In this document: positions 46,090-59,469 of the stretch, one piece after another
How positions within the stretch are numbered: the stretch's first letter is position 1
How the letters are laid out: each line of letters begins with the position of its first letter
Assembly: GCA_030490835.1 (NCBI GenBank)
Contig: CM059977.1
Location: 13,921,399-13,985,398, forward strand
Source of the DNA: Annona cherimola
Taxonomy: Eukaryota > Streptophyta > Magnoliopsida > Magnoliales > Annonaceae
DNA: 64,000 nucleotides
Direction: 5' to 3'
Translations under genes and position numbers: made by a program
The notes under the pieces: generated by a model
Seen by the model: the letters and a program-made list of their open reading frames with translations, nothing else
Told to the model about the DNA's origin: nothing
Databases searched by the model: none

Positions 46090-49000
46090 ATGAAGGCGAT
46101 CATTTCCCGCGTTTTCCATTCAAAGTCGTCGATCCCAAAGCTCTACTAGTGAGTCATGCTCTCCCCTTCTGGCAGATTGCTGTTGATCAAGCACGTCGAT
46201 GAGATTCCTGGCATTCTTATAGAAGCTTCTTTGAATGTTCCTGATTTGTCCTCTGTATTTTCTTTTTTCGATTCTTCTTGTCTTCTTTTGCCATTTGAAT
46301 GCTAATATCTGAGAATTTTTTTCGATTTTACCGTATGCGGATTTTCTTTTCTTCGAAATTTTAATTTTCGTGTCGCATTTGCTCTTGCAATCCTACTCAT
46401 TTTATGTCCATTTGAAAATTTTGATAGTTATCATTCAGCGTATGTTTAGATTCCACGACGAATAAATTGTAATGCATTTCATAAGACTTCTCAGAACCTG
46501 CAATATTGCTACGATCTAATGAGCGATGCTTTGCGTTTGAAGTTCGGCATAGAATGACGTTAGTCCTGAATTTGGGGGCCGAGCTCTCACTTCAAGTCAA
46601 TTCTTCGTCATTCCAATTCGTTCCTTTTCTTCTTTTTTTCCCCCCTGAGTTGGGCTTAGAATTCTAAGACAGCGTGTTGTCATCAAATTGACTATTATCC
46701 TTGGGAGGTGGGGATGGAAGTTTTAAAATCTGGATTTATGACTGTCAGGATTTCAGAAGTGTTCTTGCTTATGCAGCTGAATTTATTATCCTCAATATCT
46801 TGATTGTCTATGCCTTAACCCAAGGAATTGCGACTAGCTACAAGAATGTTATTACACCGTTTGCTCTATGGTTGTCCGTGGACTTCCAAACTTTGTTGGT
46901 AAAATTCTAGCGACTGTTTGGACGCTTTCTTGGTCTCTCTCCCCCCCTCTCTCTCTCTAATTCTGTTTTTGCTTCAAATTGTTGCTATAAACTTTCTTCC
47001 TTGCAGATCGGCCCTCCCTTCCTTTCTTGGAGGATGACTGGAGCTTATAGGCTATAGCTGTAAGGAGTGAACGAAACATAAAAAATGAGAACATATTTAT
47101 TTGTTTTTTGAAAAAAGAGCATATTTATTTAATCCTTGACATCTGATGCATGGTTCCCATTCTGAATGAAGACTTTAGGTTCGAGATATACATCCTTCAG
47201 ATTTTCTCGTACAGTGATGAAAGCCCGACTATGCCTAGTAGCCCACCACAGAGCTAAGAACCTTTCTTCCGTAATTTGGTATTTTCATTGGGTACAAATC
47301 AGGCCCCCCATATCAATTTTCATTCGTTGAAGTTATCCTCAGTTCATTGCAGCACAGCATAAGCCATGTCAAACCAGGAGAATCATTTACTGAAACTTTT
47401 GTGCGTAGATGAAGAAAGGTAGGATGAAGAAATGATATTCATAATCTGGGTTCTCCAACATAATTCATAAACTATAGGTGTTGACCAAAAGACCCTTATA
47501 AACACAATGAATTGCTCATCTCTTGGTCTCTTTCAACAAGTAGTTAATGCTTTACTTTATGACCATTTTGTTTTGTGGAACAATCCTTCTAGAACGTATT
47601 GTTCATGTAATGAAGATTTTTCCCTCTTGGTGCTATGGAAATAGTACAATAGGTGTGTCGAAGGATGTAAGGTTATTGTCAACAGACTCAAATAAGGTGA
47701 ATGAACCCTTTAAAGCTGAGCCTGGCAAAGTAGAAGAAGCAGAGACGATAAATGTGCCGCCGCCTCCATCTGAGAAGGTAGTCAACAGGTTAGCTGTGAA
47801 GTTCAATTTTTTTTTTGTTACTGGAGTATGGCTGTTTTGTGAGTTTTCGGTTGTCCCTTTGTTGCAGTTACTTGTGTTGGGAGGAAATGGTTTTGTGGGA
47901 TCACATGTTTGCAAAGAAGCTGTGGACCGTGGTTTGTCTGTTGCCAGCCTTAGCAGGTCTTGGAGAACATTTTTTTATGGTTATATTTTCATAGTTTCTG
48001 TGCATTTTTTTAATTTTTTTTTTTCCTGATATCATCTATGCATTATGTTGAAAGAGGTACAAAGAATAATTCTTGCAAGATGTGATATTCTGTAGTTTTT
48101 TTCCCTGTATGAATCCTCAGTAACTAGTGTTGATCAAGATGCAAAGTTGGTGGCGTGCTGCTTCTCATTTTTGTGCATCACCTCTGCTATGAAAAATTGT
48201 GATAGGTTCTATTTGTTTTTCTATCAGGTCTGGCAGGTCTAACATAAATGAGCGGTGGGCTAATGCTGTCACCTGGCACCAAGGTTTAGCTCTGATAGCG
48301 TCTGTGTTGTCTTTTGTGATAATTTTATGTTGAAATTTACTCTTTTTTTTAAAAATAATTTCCCCTTCTCCAGGGAATCTTTTGTTACCTGAATCATGGA
48401 AGGATGTACTGGATGATGTCACTTCTGTGGTATGTTGTTACATCGTTGTGAATAACAGGAATGACATGCATATGTGACAAAGAAAAAGGACAAACTCATA
48501 GAAGCCATTTTTTGATCAGTGCTCAACTGATTTTGGAATGACTTTTTCTTGCATGTTGCAAACTGCTTTATTTGGAGTTGAAGCTTTATTAAAGAAATTG
48601 TATGAATCTATCCTGTTTCATGGAGTAATATTCTGCATATTGTGCATTAGTTTATGCACCTAATGCTACTTTGCTAATTTGTACCTGGGAATGGTTTTGA
48701 ATCTTTCCAAGAGAGTCAGGTGTCTTCCGATGAGCATTCTATTTTTTGTTTCCTTTTTTATAAGCTTCTTTGCCAAGTGATTCTTGCTTATTTTATGTCA
48801 TGAATTCTTCGCATTTTTTTTCTATGATGTAATGTGTCTCTGTTTCTGTAAATTGATAATTCATTCACGCAGATATCATGTGTTGGAGGGTTTGGCTCAA
48901 ATTCATATATGTACAAAATAAATGGAACTGCAAATATCAATGCAATCAGAGCTGCCTCTGAGAAAGGTATTGTGGTATCTATGTTCAGTAAAAACCAGAC

Positions 49001-51202
49001 ATTGTGAAGTCTTCACTGAGATGATTCTCTGGCTTTGGGTTCTGTTATTTTTGAACACTTCTATGGAAGCATTCCTGCTGCTTCATAATTTCTTGAAGGA
49101 TCGTTGAGTTTTGCGCCTACACCCACATTTACCCAAGGCCTTTAGTTTTGTATTTCTATGGTGATGAGATTAAGTTTTATATGTGGAATAAATCTTAGGT
49201 AATCACTGTCTTCTTATTGCTATCTGTAGGAGTAAAAAGATTTGTGTACATCTCTGCTGCTGACTTTTCTGTGGTGAATTACTTATTACAAGGATATTAT
49301 GAGGGGAAGGTACCATTTATGTGCCAAGCTGTTCATTTGCTAATTAATTGGTAAATCTTGGCTAGGTTTGAGTCATGTGTTGGATTCTTGGATAGTTGTA
49401 GCAAGAAAATACTTGTTCCTACTTCCTACTCTCTTCTCATTGCTTTTTACACGCCAGTCTTGTGTCTTTCTCTTACATTTCCTTCTGTTTTGTTCTTATA
49501 AAATCTGATATATGGAGGGATTTGTGATTTAAAAAAAAAAATCTGCAGAGAGCTGCTGAAGCAGAACTGCTATCAAAATTCCCTTATGGAGGTGAGTTTC
49601 ATATTCTCAATCCTCTGATGCATGGTGAATGTGTGTGGTTGCTCAAAACAAATATCCATCAATAAATACTGGCTGCTAGAACTAGTCAAACTGAATCTCA
49701 ATAACCCAAATTGATCGATGTTTTGCTATAAGAGGAAGCCATGCCATGCGTGGACAAATATGATGACTCTGTATTTTTCTGAACAATACAAAGGCAGTTG
49801 ACATGGCCACTTTTCTGGAACAATGGCGGCTATCAGTGTGCCAGTGCCTTGTGATCCATTTTTAGTGCTTGGAGTTTTACGTGAGATTTGACAAGTCTAA
49901 TCTGATATGGGTCACAGTGGACAAATTTGTTACTTTGCTTGCAAATGATCAGCCCAATATGGTGCATTGCCTTATTGATTGGAAGTAGTGCTTTGTTGAG
50001 GTTTCTATGTCCATTTCAAGAATTTTCATATGCTTGCTTCAGTTCTTATTGCTAAGGGTGTGGCAATGTTAGATGCTGCACCTACAAAAGTGAAGAGTGA
50101 CTCATGGAAAGAGATTCTTGGAATGTAATATAGGTAGGAAGTCTCACACTTGTTCACAAGATCTTGAACTATTGGTGCTGGCAAAACTATATTTGCTTTC
50201 TTGAACCTTTGAATCTAGTTTCCTTATGATTTGGCACAAGGATCCTTACATGAAGCTTTGATGTATGTGCTTTGATTGCCTTTCTGAAAACATAGTAAAC
50301 CAATCAATTCAATCTGAAACCATTGCTTTCTTAATTGAGAATATGTTTTTCCTTTATTGGAAGGTGTGTGGTGTCGAACTTTTATAGAGATTCATTTGGT
50401 CAATGACTGTCTGGCAGTGTCTGCTTTATTTTCTTGGGAAAGGCTTTGATGGTAGTGTTCATGATAAAATGGTAATTCGACTGTTATGCAGATCAATTGT
50501 TGACCTCAAAATTGCAACTTCCTATTTTGAAATACATGTGGTATTAAGTCGTAGAATCATTCTTTTAGCTGATGGTAATTGATATGAATAAAAAAAATCA
50601 ACTGTAAATAACAGCAAATATATGCATCATCTTACATAATATATCAATTTGATGTATTTGCACCATAAAACGACGTTCTTTTTGTTTGTAGGAATCATTC
50701 TTAGGCCAGGTTTTATACACGGGACTCGCCAGGTTGGGAGTATGAAGATACCACTTGGTGTGATTGGTTCACCAATGGAAATGGTAAGTGCCACATGAAA
50801 AGCATGCTCGAGACCTGGAACTGATAGTCCAGGTATAAGGCATACAAGACCTGATGCTATTTAGCTCTTTGTAGCATTGGTAGTCTGAATCTACTGAACA
50901 TGCTTTCTAATGACACGGACATTGGTCTATGTGATCTTTCAGCTTCTTGTTGTCTCTTTTGCTAGATCTGAGAGAATCAGTGTTCTTTGGACTATAAATG
51001 TCTGGCTAATATATTTGACTGTTGACAGGTCCTCCAGCATGCTAAGCCACTCACTCGAATTCCTCTTTTGGGCCCACTGTTTACTCCTCCCGTTAGTGCT
51101 ATGACAGTTGCGAAGGTTGCTGTAAGAGCTGCAACCGATTCAGTGTTCCCTCCTGGCATCATTGACACCTATGGCATACTCCGATACGGTCAACAAAAAT
51201 GA
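46090..51202 (+). CDS. NAD(P)-binding Rossmann atypical SDR, NDUFA9/COQ11-like, ten exons
   Basis: Extended/atypical short-chain dehydrogenase fold, 291 aa, like Arabidopsis At5g10730 (recalled, not searched). Exons: 46090-46148, 47645-47777, 47868-47956, 48228-48283, 48374-48429, 48873-48966, 49230-49309, 49549-49591, 50692-50783, 51029-51202; all GT-AG, phases consistent. A basic N-terminus (MKAIISRVFHSKSSIPKLYY) suggests a mitochondrial presequence. The Rossmann motif LLVLGGNGFVGSHVCKEAVD (GGxGFxG) follows a PPPPSEK linker. Then SLSRSGRSNINERW, VISCVGGFGSNSYMYKINGT, VKRFVYISAADF, a YYEGK active-site-like motif, GGIILRPGFIHGTR and LLGPLFTPPVSAMTVAKVAV. The family includes the complex I subunit NDUFA9 and yeast Coq11, linked to coenzyme Q; a role in quinone metabolism is inferred. 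At exon 4 a second acceptor 8 bases downstream (GGCAG|GTCT) was rejected because the upstream one restores SRSGRS. Confidence 0.92.
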
Positions 51203-51559
51203 AAACTCATTTCTTTCATTGTTTGTCTAATAAATGATGTAAAGCAACGGCAAGGCCACAGTGATAGTTACCCACCTGTTTTTGGGATTTAGATGTCTCA
51301 TTTTCTGATAGTGGAATGCATAAAAACCAAATCATGTGGTCCAACCATGCTGTTCGTAACGGAAGATTACATTGTACATTTTTTAACCAACCAGACAGAA
51401 GACCCATCAGGCTGAGAGCTTGTTTTCAAGGATTATATTATCAGATATGGACATTGCATGCAATGCGTGCAGTGGATGTGGGATGACAGCTCCAGGGGTG
51501 GTAGGATTGCTGAGTTTATATATATTTTCCTTTTTCGGTTTATTACTTTTGTTTTACAT

Positions 51560-52000
51560 TTAGTGGATGTTTGACGTAAAACACTTAAATACATGCAGAT
51601 TTGAGGTTAGTACTATTTATGTATCATAAGAGGCATTTATGCCTGTAGCTTGTGCCTATCATTGCATCTGTCCTGCAAATGGAATAACAAGCGATATGCA
51701 GATAGATTTACGAAATTTGATTCAGTTGTCTTTTGGATAATGCTACTTCCGGACGTGCTTGGTTTGCCATTGACGTGGGCGTTTGCCTCATCGGATGATG
51801 GTATTCTGACGTGTGCGGATTGGCTGAACCTCATGGAGCCAGGCAACAGGGTGGGTTTGCCGAGATCGTTATGAGGAGTTGACTTCATTTGGCCGGTTGA
51901 GGATCTAAAAGCGCTGTTTTGAAAGTGTTTCTAAAAATCTCTGTTTGATATTTAAGTACTGCACATGGAATTTTATATATGAAATCGCCTTAAAATGCTT
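51560..52000. other. 3' flank of the SDR gene, no gene recognised
   Basis: Overlapping ORFs of about 75-83 codons on both strands (51637-51888), none recognisable. Confidence 0.4.
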
Positions 52001-52013
52001 AATTATCAGTAGA

Positions 52014-52137
52014 AGTAAATTGAAGCGGCTTCAAAAAAAGTTTCCCTGGGCGATAGAAACCTTATGAAGACGATAAAGTGAACTGAAGCGGCTTCAAAAA
52101 GGGTTTCTCTGGGCGATAGAAACCTTATGAAGACGAT
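52014..52137. repeat. Two-copy tandem repeat, ~62-base unit
   Basis: Both units carry TGAAGCGGCTTCAAAAA, GGGCGATAGAAACCTTATGA and AGACGATA, with a few substitutions. Confidence 0.9.
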
Positions 52138-52309
52138 ATGAGAGGGAGAGTCTCGAATCTCGATTATGACGTGGTTAAATGTCCGCAGATTTGAGCATCA
52201 CACCTTGGAGCTTGCTTTAAAGATTTCATTTACCGTGGTATGATCAACCACTGCTTCAAGTCATCGGACTCAGCACTAGCACGTTGTTGGAAAAAGTACT
52301 TTCTTTTTT

Positions 52310-52825
52310 TTAATAAGGTATTTGTTTACACCAACAAATTTCAAATTAACACTTTTCATAATTATTTTATTTATCAATTATTTTTTTACTTTTTTTATAC
52401 AACTATCATATATTTCAATAATTTATATGCAACTACTTATATATCTAACTTATGTATTTTAGTTTTATTACTTTTACTCTTTGTTATTATTTTTGAGTGT
52501 GTTTGGTAATGAATAAAATTTTTGATGAAAACTTTTGAAGAATAAAAGTTGTCAAATGATGTGATATTGTAGGGGTAATGATGAGGAGTAAAAAGAATAA
52601 ATTTAAAGTAAATATGTTAGTTGTCTTGGTTGTTGTGTAGAAATGATTGAAAAGTAGAATTGTTGTATAGAAAGATGTGTAAAAAAATAATTAAAAAAAT
52701 TAGTTTTGGAGAGTGAAAAGTTTTAAACAACTTTTGCAAATTGCCAAATACACCTTTTATCATATTATATTTTTTTCTTATATTTTAATAACTTTTCCAT
52801 AAAAAATTTTGTATCGGAAGTTTTC
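52310..52825 (-). mobile_element. Older antisense M1-like MITE split by a younger M1 copy
   Basis: Left part 52310-52494 (AATTAACACTTTTCATAATT ... TTACTTTTACTCTTTGTTAT) and right part 52755-52825 (TTTTATCATATTATATTTTT ... AAAAAATTTTGTATCGG) make one antisense copy interrupted at the ATTACCCCTATTATATC position of the family. Confidence 0.65.
52495..52754 (+). mobile_element. M1 MITE inserted into an older M1 copy
   Basis: GAGTGTGTTTGGTAATGAAT to TTGCCAAATACACC, sense orientation; the interior GATGTGATATTGTAGGGGTA is typical. Confidence 0.8.
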
Positions 52826-53006
52826 ACATCACACTTTATAGAATAATAATAGTGCTACATTAGGACTACTACAGCTGCTAATGAAGTCAACCGATGCCTG
52901 CATATCGAGCGTCCTATTCCACCACCGGCCAGAGCGTCCCTTGGCAGCGACCGAAGGGAAGGTTTCTCAATTTTGAAGTTTAGAAGCGTATCTGCTGTTT
53001 GCTGAA

Positions 53007-56000
53007 ATGCTTAGGAATAAGCCATTCTTCTTGAAGAGGATTGCGGTGGAGAGATCATACTTCGTATCAACCGCCGCCTCCTCGTCTTCATCGTCATGGG
53101 CTCATGGTGGGAGAGTGATAGACGCGGCAGCCAAAGATGGGGAACTGAGGGTGTTCATGGTTGCTGGAGAGGTTTCCGGAGACACCATCGCTTCCCGTCT
53201 CATCTCCTCCCTCAAGCTTCTCTCTCCTCTCCCCGTCCGCTTGGCCGGCGTTGGAGGGTAATTCCATGTACATGCAGTGCTTGCAGTATGCATTTTTCAG
53301 CACCAAGTTTGAAAGCAGCATTCTTCATATTATTTTTTGCTGCCGAAAAATTGACACTTTCTCATTGAATCAGGGCTTTGATGAGAAAGGAAGGATTGCA
53401 TTCCATGTATCCGATGGAGGATATTTCTGTGATGGGCCTGCTGGAAGTGTTGCCACATCTAGTGAAGATTGGGGTGAGCATTTTCTCTGTGTCATGTGTT
53501 GATTTCACAGCATTCAGATAGATTCGACCCAATTAAATTGGATTTTCGTTTTCATGTTTGAAACAGAAGAGGCTAAAAGGGACGGTAGAAGCCGCAATCA
53601 GGTTTCGGCCTCATGTTGTAGTGACAATAGATTCAAAGGCATTCTCTTTCTCTTTCTTAAAACGATTAAGGGGTAAGGCGACAGCTTTTCTATTTTTGTT
53701 TGATGCAAATTCGTACTTTTCTCGAATAACCGGAGATGGGAATGCGGCTAAGCTAGCATCCATACTTTGTTCTCCATAACGAAATATCCTTGCCCTTGAA
53801 TCCATGGTGTCTCGCTAGGATGAAATATGTTATCGGATAGTTCAAGTCTGCTGAAAGTTCGTCGCATTTGTCAAATGGCGAGGACCATTGAACTATAGAC
53901 CACAATAGTACATATGCTCTTCACATTCTTATTTGAAGATGCAAAATATCAAATGTGGAGTTAAGAAGTAGAATTTTGGGATTCTATGGAAAATCCAGAC
54001 CACCAAAAAGACTATGGATTTGTAAAAGATTAAAGACTTGAATGATTGTTTGCAGCTAGGTGCATGGAGCAGAGTGTAAGTATTCCTCTACAGACGCATT
54101 ATGTTGCACCCTCATTTTGGGCATGGAAAGGAGGGGAGAGCAGGCTTCAACAGCTTTCTGGGTATGTTGACCATTTATTCTGTATCCTTCCATTTGAGGT
54201 GGAAGTCTGCAGGTCAAATGGGTTGGCTGCAACTTTCGTTGGTCATCCCATAATTGAAGATGCTTTAAACTTGAATTTGGTACGATCTCATTATTTCTTG
54301 CAGTGGGTTGTCGATGTTGCATTCAAATATGTATGTGAACAATTTTTGAATCTGTCTTTAGATCTTTCCTATGTTTAGTTTCTTCAATGTTTTGTCCCTA
54401 TTGAGAAAAGGAATCTGATATAGTGAACCCGGGTGCTGTAAACTTTTTTTTATTTTTTTTTGATTTTTTTTTTGTAAAACTGTTAATCTAAGTGTATTTA
54501 ATATGCGTATTAATTTTTACCATTTTTGGAGTATTTTAGATATTTATTTTTTATTTTTAAAAAATCAGTGACATTTTAGTAATTTAAAATTACTAAAATG
54601 TCACTGATTTTCAAAAACAAAAAATAAATATATAAAATATTCCAAAAATGGTAAAAATTTATACACGTGTTAAATATAATTAGATTAATAGTTGTTTAAA
54701 TTACTAAAATGCCACTGATTTTTTAAAAATAAAAAATAAAAATCTAAAATATTCTAAAAATGGTAAAAATTTATACGCATGTTAAATATACTGAGATTAA
54801 TAGTTGTATAAAAAAATTTTCAAAAAAAAAAGGAGAGTTAAATGCCACCCGGGTGCACTGAGGCTAAGTACACCCAGGTGCATTTAGCTTCAACCGTTGG
54901 AAAAATTGAATACTGACTTAACAGCATCTAGAATTAGAGTCAACAAAATTCTGTTCAAACTAGTTGTGGATGATTCTCTTGAACTTGCTCTAATATCTTT
55001 ATGCTGCTCCTCTCCCTTTGTATTAGGTTTTCAATCTTGCATTGGAATATGTGTTGTGAAGGTTTTTTGAGTCTGTCTTTAGGTCTTTCCTATATAAAGT
55101 TCAATGAATGCTTTGCCTTATTGATATGATTGGTAACTGACTTGATATCATCAAGAATTACTGCCAACAAGACTGTTCAAACTAGTTGTGGATGATTCTC
55201 TTGAACTTGCTGTAAAATCTTTATGCAGCTCTGCCTTTCTAGAAACCATGTATTTATCCTAACCATGAATATTATGCATCGTAACTAATGATCAAAGCTG
55301 TTTTACATTTTCATGTGGAATCAGAGCACATTGTGCACACAGGTAGTGCGTGTGGAGTGGGAGACGATGATTGTTCCTTCTAGAAACACTTCTTTTAAGG
55401 CATCTGACAACAGGCACTGTTGCCTTCCACATTTATGTGAATGGAAGGAGCAGAGCTTAAGATGGATTGTTCCTTTACATGACTTTAATTTGGCATGTAA
55501 AAGAGTCAATCATAAAGTTTGTGAGCTGTCATGGTGATTCTCTATTTGTTCCATGGATAAGGCAGGCATATTGGGTTGATTTGCTTACTGAATTGAAAGT
55601 TGAACCATCTATAGTTTGACTTGCGGAATTACTTCAGCATGGATTCTTAGTGCAGCCATATGAGATTCTAAAAATGGGTTGGAAACTAACATGTAGGAAG
55701 GGCACCCCCCATCAGAACAATGGCTAGTGCAAGGGAATGGCAAGCACTTTCAAACTGAGCATGGATTGTCTCCGGGTAAGACTGTAAGAGGAAATTAGGT
55801 GAAAGAGAATTGGATGTATACGGCATGCCTGTGTTGGAGATTGATGTGCTTTACTTTTCCATTTCATACTATTTTGGGTATTTTATCCCCAGAAGGATTC
55901 CCTTAAGAAAAAGTCAGCCTATTGTATTCAATAATTCACAAAGCTTTACTAATTTTTCTATTAAATACTGTTTCCTGCTTGATAATTTTGTCTTTAGAGA

Positions 56001-58508
56001 GTATTTTTTTTTGAAAATAATTAATGAGAGGGAACTAATTAATTATTAATTTGCAAATTCTTGGAATTAGCAATGATTTCAAAATTTTATGGGAACTTTT
56101 GTTGGAGTATATCTTAGCAGCACTCACCTTCTAGCTTGCAGTATTACTGAGTTTATTGATTTCATATCAACAATATGTGCATTGCCGGTGGAAGTTGGAA
56201 AGACACAAAGTTACTATGACTATTGTAACATGGAAAACATCAGCCAGGAAAAGAGCAGGAAAAAACCTCTAGAAGTTGGGGCAAAAGTTACTTCCACAGC
56301 GTGTAATGATCACAAGTGATTTGATTCCCTGAGTCCTGCATGTTTCATAGTAATAGGTATTAGTTATTTCCTTTTGAGTAAGACAGCATTTTGCACGTGT
56401 GATGTAATTGAGCTGCATATGGGAAGCCATGGAGATGTAAAAGAGTGTTCTGTCTGCATTTCCTTTTCTGTTTGGAGCACTGTTTCAGGTATACATATCG
56501 TGCTATTCTTGTTTTGTTTGCCATTTCCTCCTTGTCAGCAACTTATTGTGATCCTTTTAAAAATTTTGTATTTCCAAAATGATTTGTAATCATCTGTTTC
56601 AAATTAAATATTCTGTTTCCTTTGGCCTCATTGTTTGTGTGTGATAGGTGCCACTGTGATCACCTTACTTCCTGGGAGCAGGTTACAAGAAGTCAAACGC
56701 ATGCTTCCCATTTACTCGAAAGCGATGAAACTATTGACAGGCTCTTTTCCGGAACTAACAACAGTTATCCCTGTCGCTCCAAACCAGCATGTGGAGAGCT
56801 ACATTGAAAGAGAGATTCAAACATGGGATGTTCCAACTATCTTGTTTTCTGGGCAGCTACAAAAATCTAAATATGATGCATTTGCGGTATGTCTAGATAT
56901 GAGCATACTAACTCTCTTTAAATTTTAGAATGCTTGGGAAATTAGGCATGATTAAAGGTCTTTACATGTTCATGGCCAGTTTCTTCTGGCTGCTACAATC
57001 CTTCAGAAGAAAGAAGAAACAGGAAAAAAAATAAAAATAAAAATAAAATCCTATAGCTGCAGCTATCAGTTGGAGATGCATGTAGGTGGGTGTGGATCAT
57101 GGTGCAATGTGCTTGTTTTTTAGTCACTAATGAAAGTCTGAGTGGCACCAATTCAATTTCCAAATGCATCCAGATATTTCCTGGAATGATTGGATGATGA
57201 ATCAGACCACGAATGGTTGGGCTTAGTGTCTTTGAGAATCAACCATCTATAGCATACAGGCCTGCAGTCAATATTAATATCACTAGACCTAATTTAACAA
57301 TGTCCAATGTGTGCCTCATTTTGCTTTACCATTAAGAATTTCATCCATTGCTGTTGTTTTTTCTGCAGGCTAGCAGAGCTGCATTGAGTACATCTGGAAC
57401 GGCTGTTCTCGAGTTGCAACTTGCACGGCTACCTTGTGTTGTTGCATACCGAGCTAATGTTATAACAGAGTGGTTAATCCAATACAGGACAAAGTCACAA
57501 TACATGTCTCTTCCCAATATTCTATTGGATTCAGCAGTCATCCCAGAAGTTCTTTTCCATTCATGTAAACCAAAGAACTTGGCTTCATTCCTCATGTAAG
57601 GCTCTCCTGATTCTTGACCTTTGATAAAGTTTATTTTTAATTTGGCAGAATATGAGGTTATTTTTCCTTTGAGCCAATATGTAGGAGAAAAGTCACCAAA
57701 TATTTCTTGTTCCACCGGGATTGTTGACCAGCTGATGCGGAATGTGATAGTCATTGAGTAATTTCATCAAGATGTATAAGCAAAGAACTTTTCATTGGAT
57801 TATGCCTCATTTGTTATGAGGTTCTATATATGTCACCGCTTGGATGCCTAAGCAGTTGACATGGGTGTGTGTAGAATAGTGCGAGTGGGAGGTAGAGGGT
57901 TCAGACATTAGGTAGAGGCAATGACCTTGCGATCCCGCTCTTGGAGTACACTTCCGTCAGGTGCCTTGTCATCCTAGGTGGGTGATACGATTGAAAAAAA
58001 AAAAAGTTCAAGCTATATAATTCCTAGATAAGTTAAAGATTCTAATCAATATGATAGAATGTCATAAAAGCATTTGTATTGCAACCTATTTTCATGCTCC
58101 TTAGAAAACAAGAGGGGCAATATCTTTAATCTCATGGTTAGATTTGTACATCCACCCTATTTTCTCATGAAGGAGAGATCCCAACCAGCATGAGAAAAAA
58201 GCTCTCTCTGGATTTCGATCTTTCTTATCTCGATATGGAATTTGAGAATAATAATAATGATTCTCAAAATAAAATCTTACGTGAGATACTTTGTTTTTGC
58301 TTTGTCTCACCGCAGCCAAGCGATTAATGATGAACAGCTCCGTGAACAGCAGATGGGTGCTGCTAAAGAGATATTTGAGCTGCTCTCTTCATCTGACAGA
58401 AGTGCATGGAATTTGGCTGCTAAAGAAGTGCCATTACCATTTACTGATGTGAGTCCAAGCATGATTGCAGCTTCAACCATACTGTACGCCGCAAAACGCC
58501 ACTGTTGA
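53007..58508 (+). CDS. LPXB: Lipid-A-disaccharide synthase, mitochondrial (LpxB), eight exons
   Basis: GT19 glycosyltransferase. In bacteria it joins UDP-2,3-diacylglucosamine and lipid X to form lipid A disaccharide; plant copies are reported to act in mitochondria. Exons: 53007-53257, 53374-53473, 53567-53672, 54056-54279, 55697-55775, 56648-56886, 57369-57595, 58316-58508; 472 aa, phases consistent. The N-terminus (MLRNKPFFLKRIAVERSYFV, then poly-Ser) looks like a mitochondrial presequence. Motifs in order: LRVFMVAGEVSGDTIASRLI, EGLHSMYPMEDISVMGLLEV, RFRPHVVVTIDSK, HYVAPSFWAWKGGESRL, ATFVGHPIIED, VITLLPGSRLQEVKRMLPIY, SKYDAFA/ASRAALSTSGTAVLELQLA, YRANVITEWLIQYR and SLPNILLDSAVIPE. The small exon 5 (EGHPPSEQWLVQGNGK...EHGLSPG) was found by phase and by the family's variable linker before ATVITLLPGS. 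Intron 4 carries duplications and a foldback element. Exon 8 is duplicated at about 59.7 kb. Confidence 0.93.
54300..55235. repeat. Diverged duplications within LpxB intron 4
   Basis: TGAATCTGTCTTTAGATCTT at 54347 recurs at about 55067, and TCAAACTAGTTGTGGATGAT plus TCTCTTGAACTTGCT occurs at 54954 and 55178. The intron grew by local duplication, with the foldback element inserted between units. Confidence 0.75.
54430..54895. mobile_element. Foldback element (F1-like) in LpxB intron 4
   Basis: Multiple inverted segments: AATCAGTGACATTTTAGTAA against TTACTAAAATGTCACTGATT form an almost perfect hairpin near 54566-54613. One arm is further repeated (54690-54800). The ends carry ACCCGGGTGC and CACCCGGGTGCACTG / CACCCAGGTGCATTTAG palindromes like those at 13905-14290. 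Confidence 0.75.
57845..58004 (+). mobile_element. Possible SINE with A-rich tail in LpxB intron 7
   Basis: GAGTGGGAGGTAGAGGGTTC, then GAGGCAATGACCTTGCGATC and a tail GATTGAAAAAAAAAAAAG. The GC-rich body and A tail stand out from the intron, but box A/B and a target duplication are not clear. Confidence 0.35.
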
Positions 58509-58965
58509 GGATTGTGAATGCTTGTGATTCAGAATTGCAATCAAGTTTTTTTTTTTTTTTTTTCCTTCTTGTTCTAAAAAAGTTGGCAGTGTGCAATTTG
58601 CGTTATTTTTGATAACGCATTGATTTCGAATCGTTGTGCCTGTGCCTCCAGTGCATGGTTTACTATTTTCTTTAAATTCTCAACAAATTACATAGTTGGT
58701 CTAATGTATAATTAATCAAGAAACATTAATTATCCTAATATCATTATTAATAAGAATAAAAATAGTAATTGCAGTAATATTTGGGTAGAAAGAGCGCTAG
58801 AAAATGTCTTGCGTGCACTTGCAGTTGGTTGGGACGTGCTGCATGTGATCGATTCACGGCCGTCCTCAGAACTACCTGCGATTCAAAATTCGTTCCATCT
58901 GCACATTTGTCGATGCGGTCGCCCTTAATTCACATCCGTTCCTCCACTCTAATCAGTACTTAGTT
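58509..58965. repeat. First copy of the LpxB-3'/Ole e 1 block, Ole e 1 gene deleted
   Basis: 58640-58800 aligns with 59935-60110 (GCATGGTTTACTA, GTATAATTAAT-AAGAAAC, TTATTAATAAGAATAAA-ATAGTAATT, GGGTAGAAAGAG), up to the 3' end of the Ole e 1 gene. At GCGCTAGAAAATG it jumps to the Ole e 1 promoter side: TTGGTTGGGACGTGCTGCA and CACGGCCGTC (58825-58865) align with 61181-61225. The gene between is missing. Confidence 0.85.
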
Positions 58966-59469
58966 TCTTACATTTTATATTCGTCACTTTAGTTTCTTAC
59001 ACCTTATATTCGTCACTTCATTTTATATTTTTTAATACGTGCGTACAATATTAGCTATTTCCTCATGAGTCATGACACCCAGTTGTACCATGTTGCAGCC
59101 ACATTTATATGAAAAATTCTACTAAAATTGCTATCTTCCATGACTAAATGATTTGGCAGGCCACCAAAATCATCACCAATGGTAATTTAGTTCCAATTCC
59201 TATACTCGTACGAATTAAATTAATTTGGCATGTGTTTTATACACATGCACTCGTCTATGTTAATGGACCTCAAAATCTCATCATTTAAGAACACAAAATT
59301 CAGTTTTATTGCGATTTTCTTCAAAATTACATGGAGCGAATTATTTTATAATTTAACTAGTTTCATTTTTTGACAAAAATTTAAATGTTTTTTACGTCTA
59401 AAATTAAATAAGTAGAAATGAGAGGCATCCATCATATGTTTAGCCAAAAAGAAAAAAAATCAATATAAA

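Noticed and set aside
53784..53791. ATATCCTT, identical to a U12 donor, in LpxB intron 3
   Set aside because: It is inside a normal GT-AG intron, not at an exon edge, and no matching branch site and acceptor preserve the protein.
57341..57754. 137-codon minus-strand ORF
   Set aside because: It is antisense to LpxB exon 7, whose sense frame is strongly conserved.
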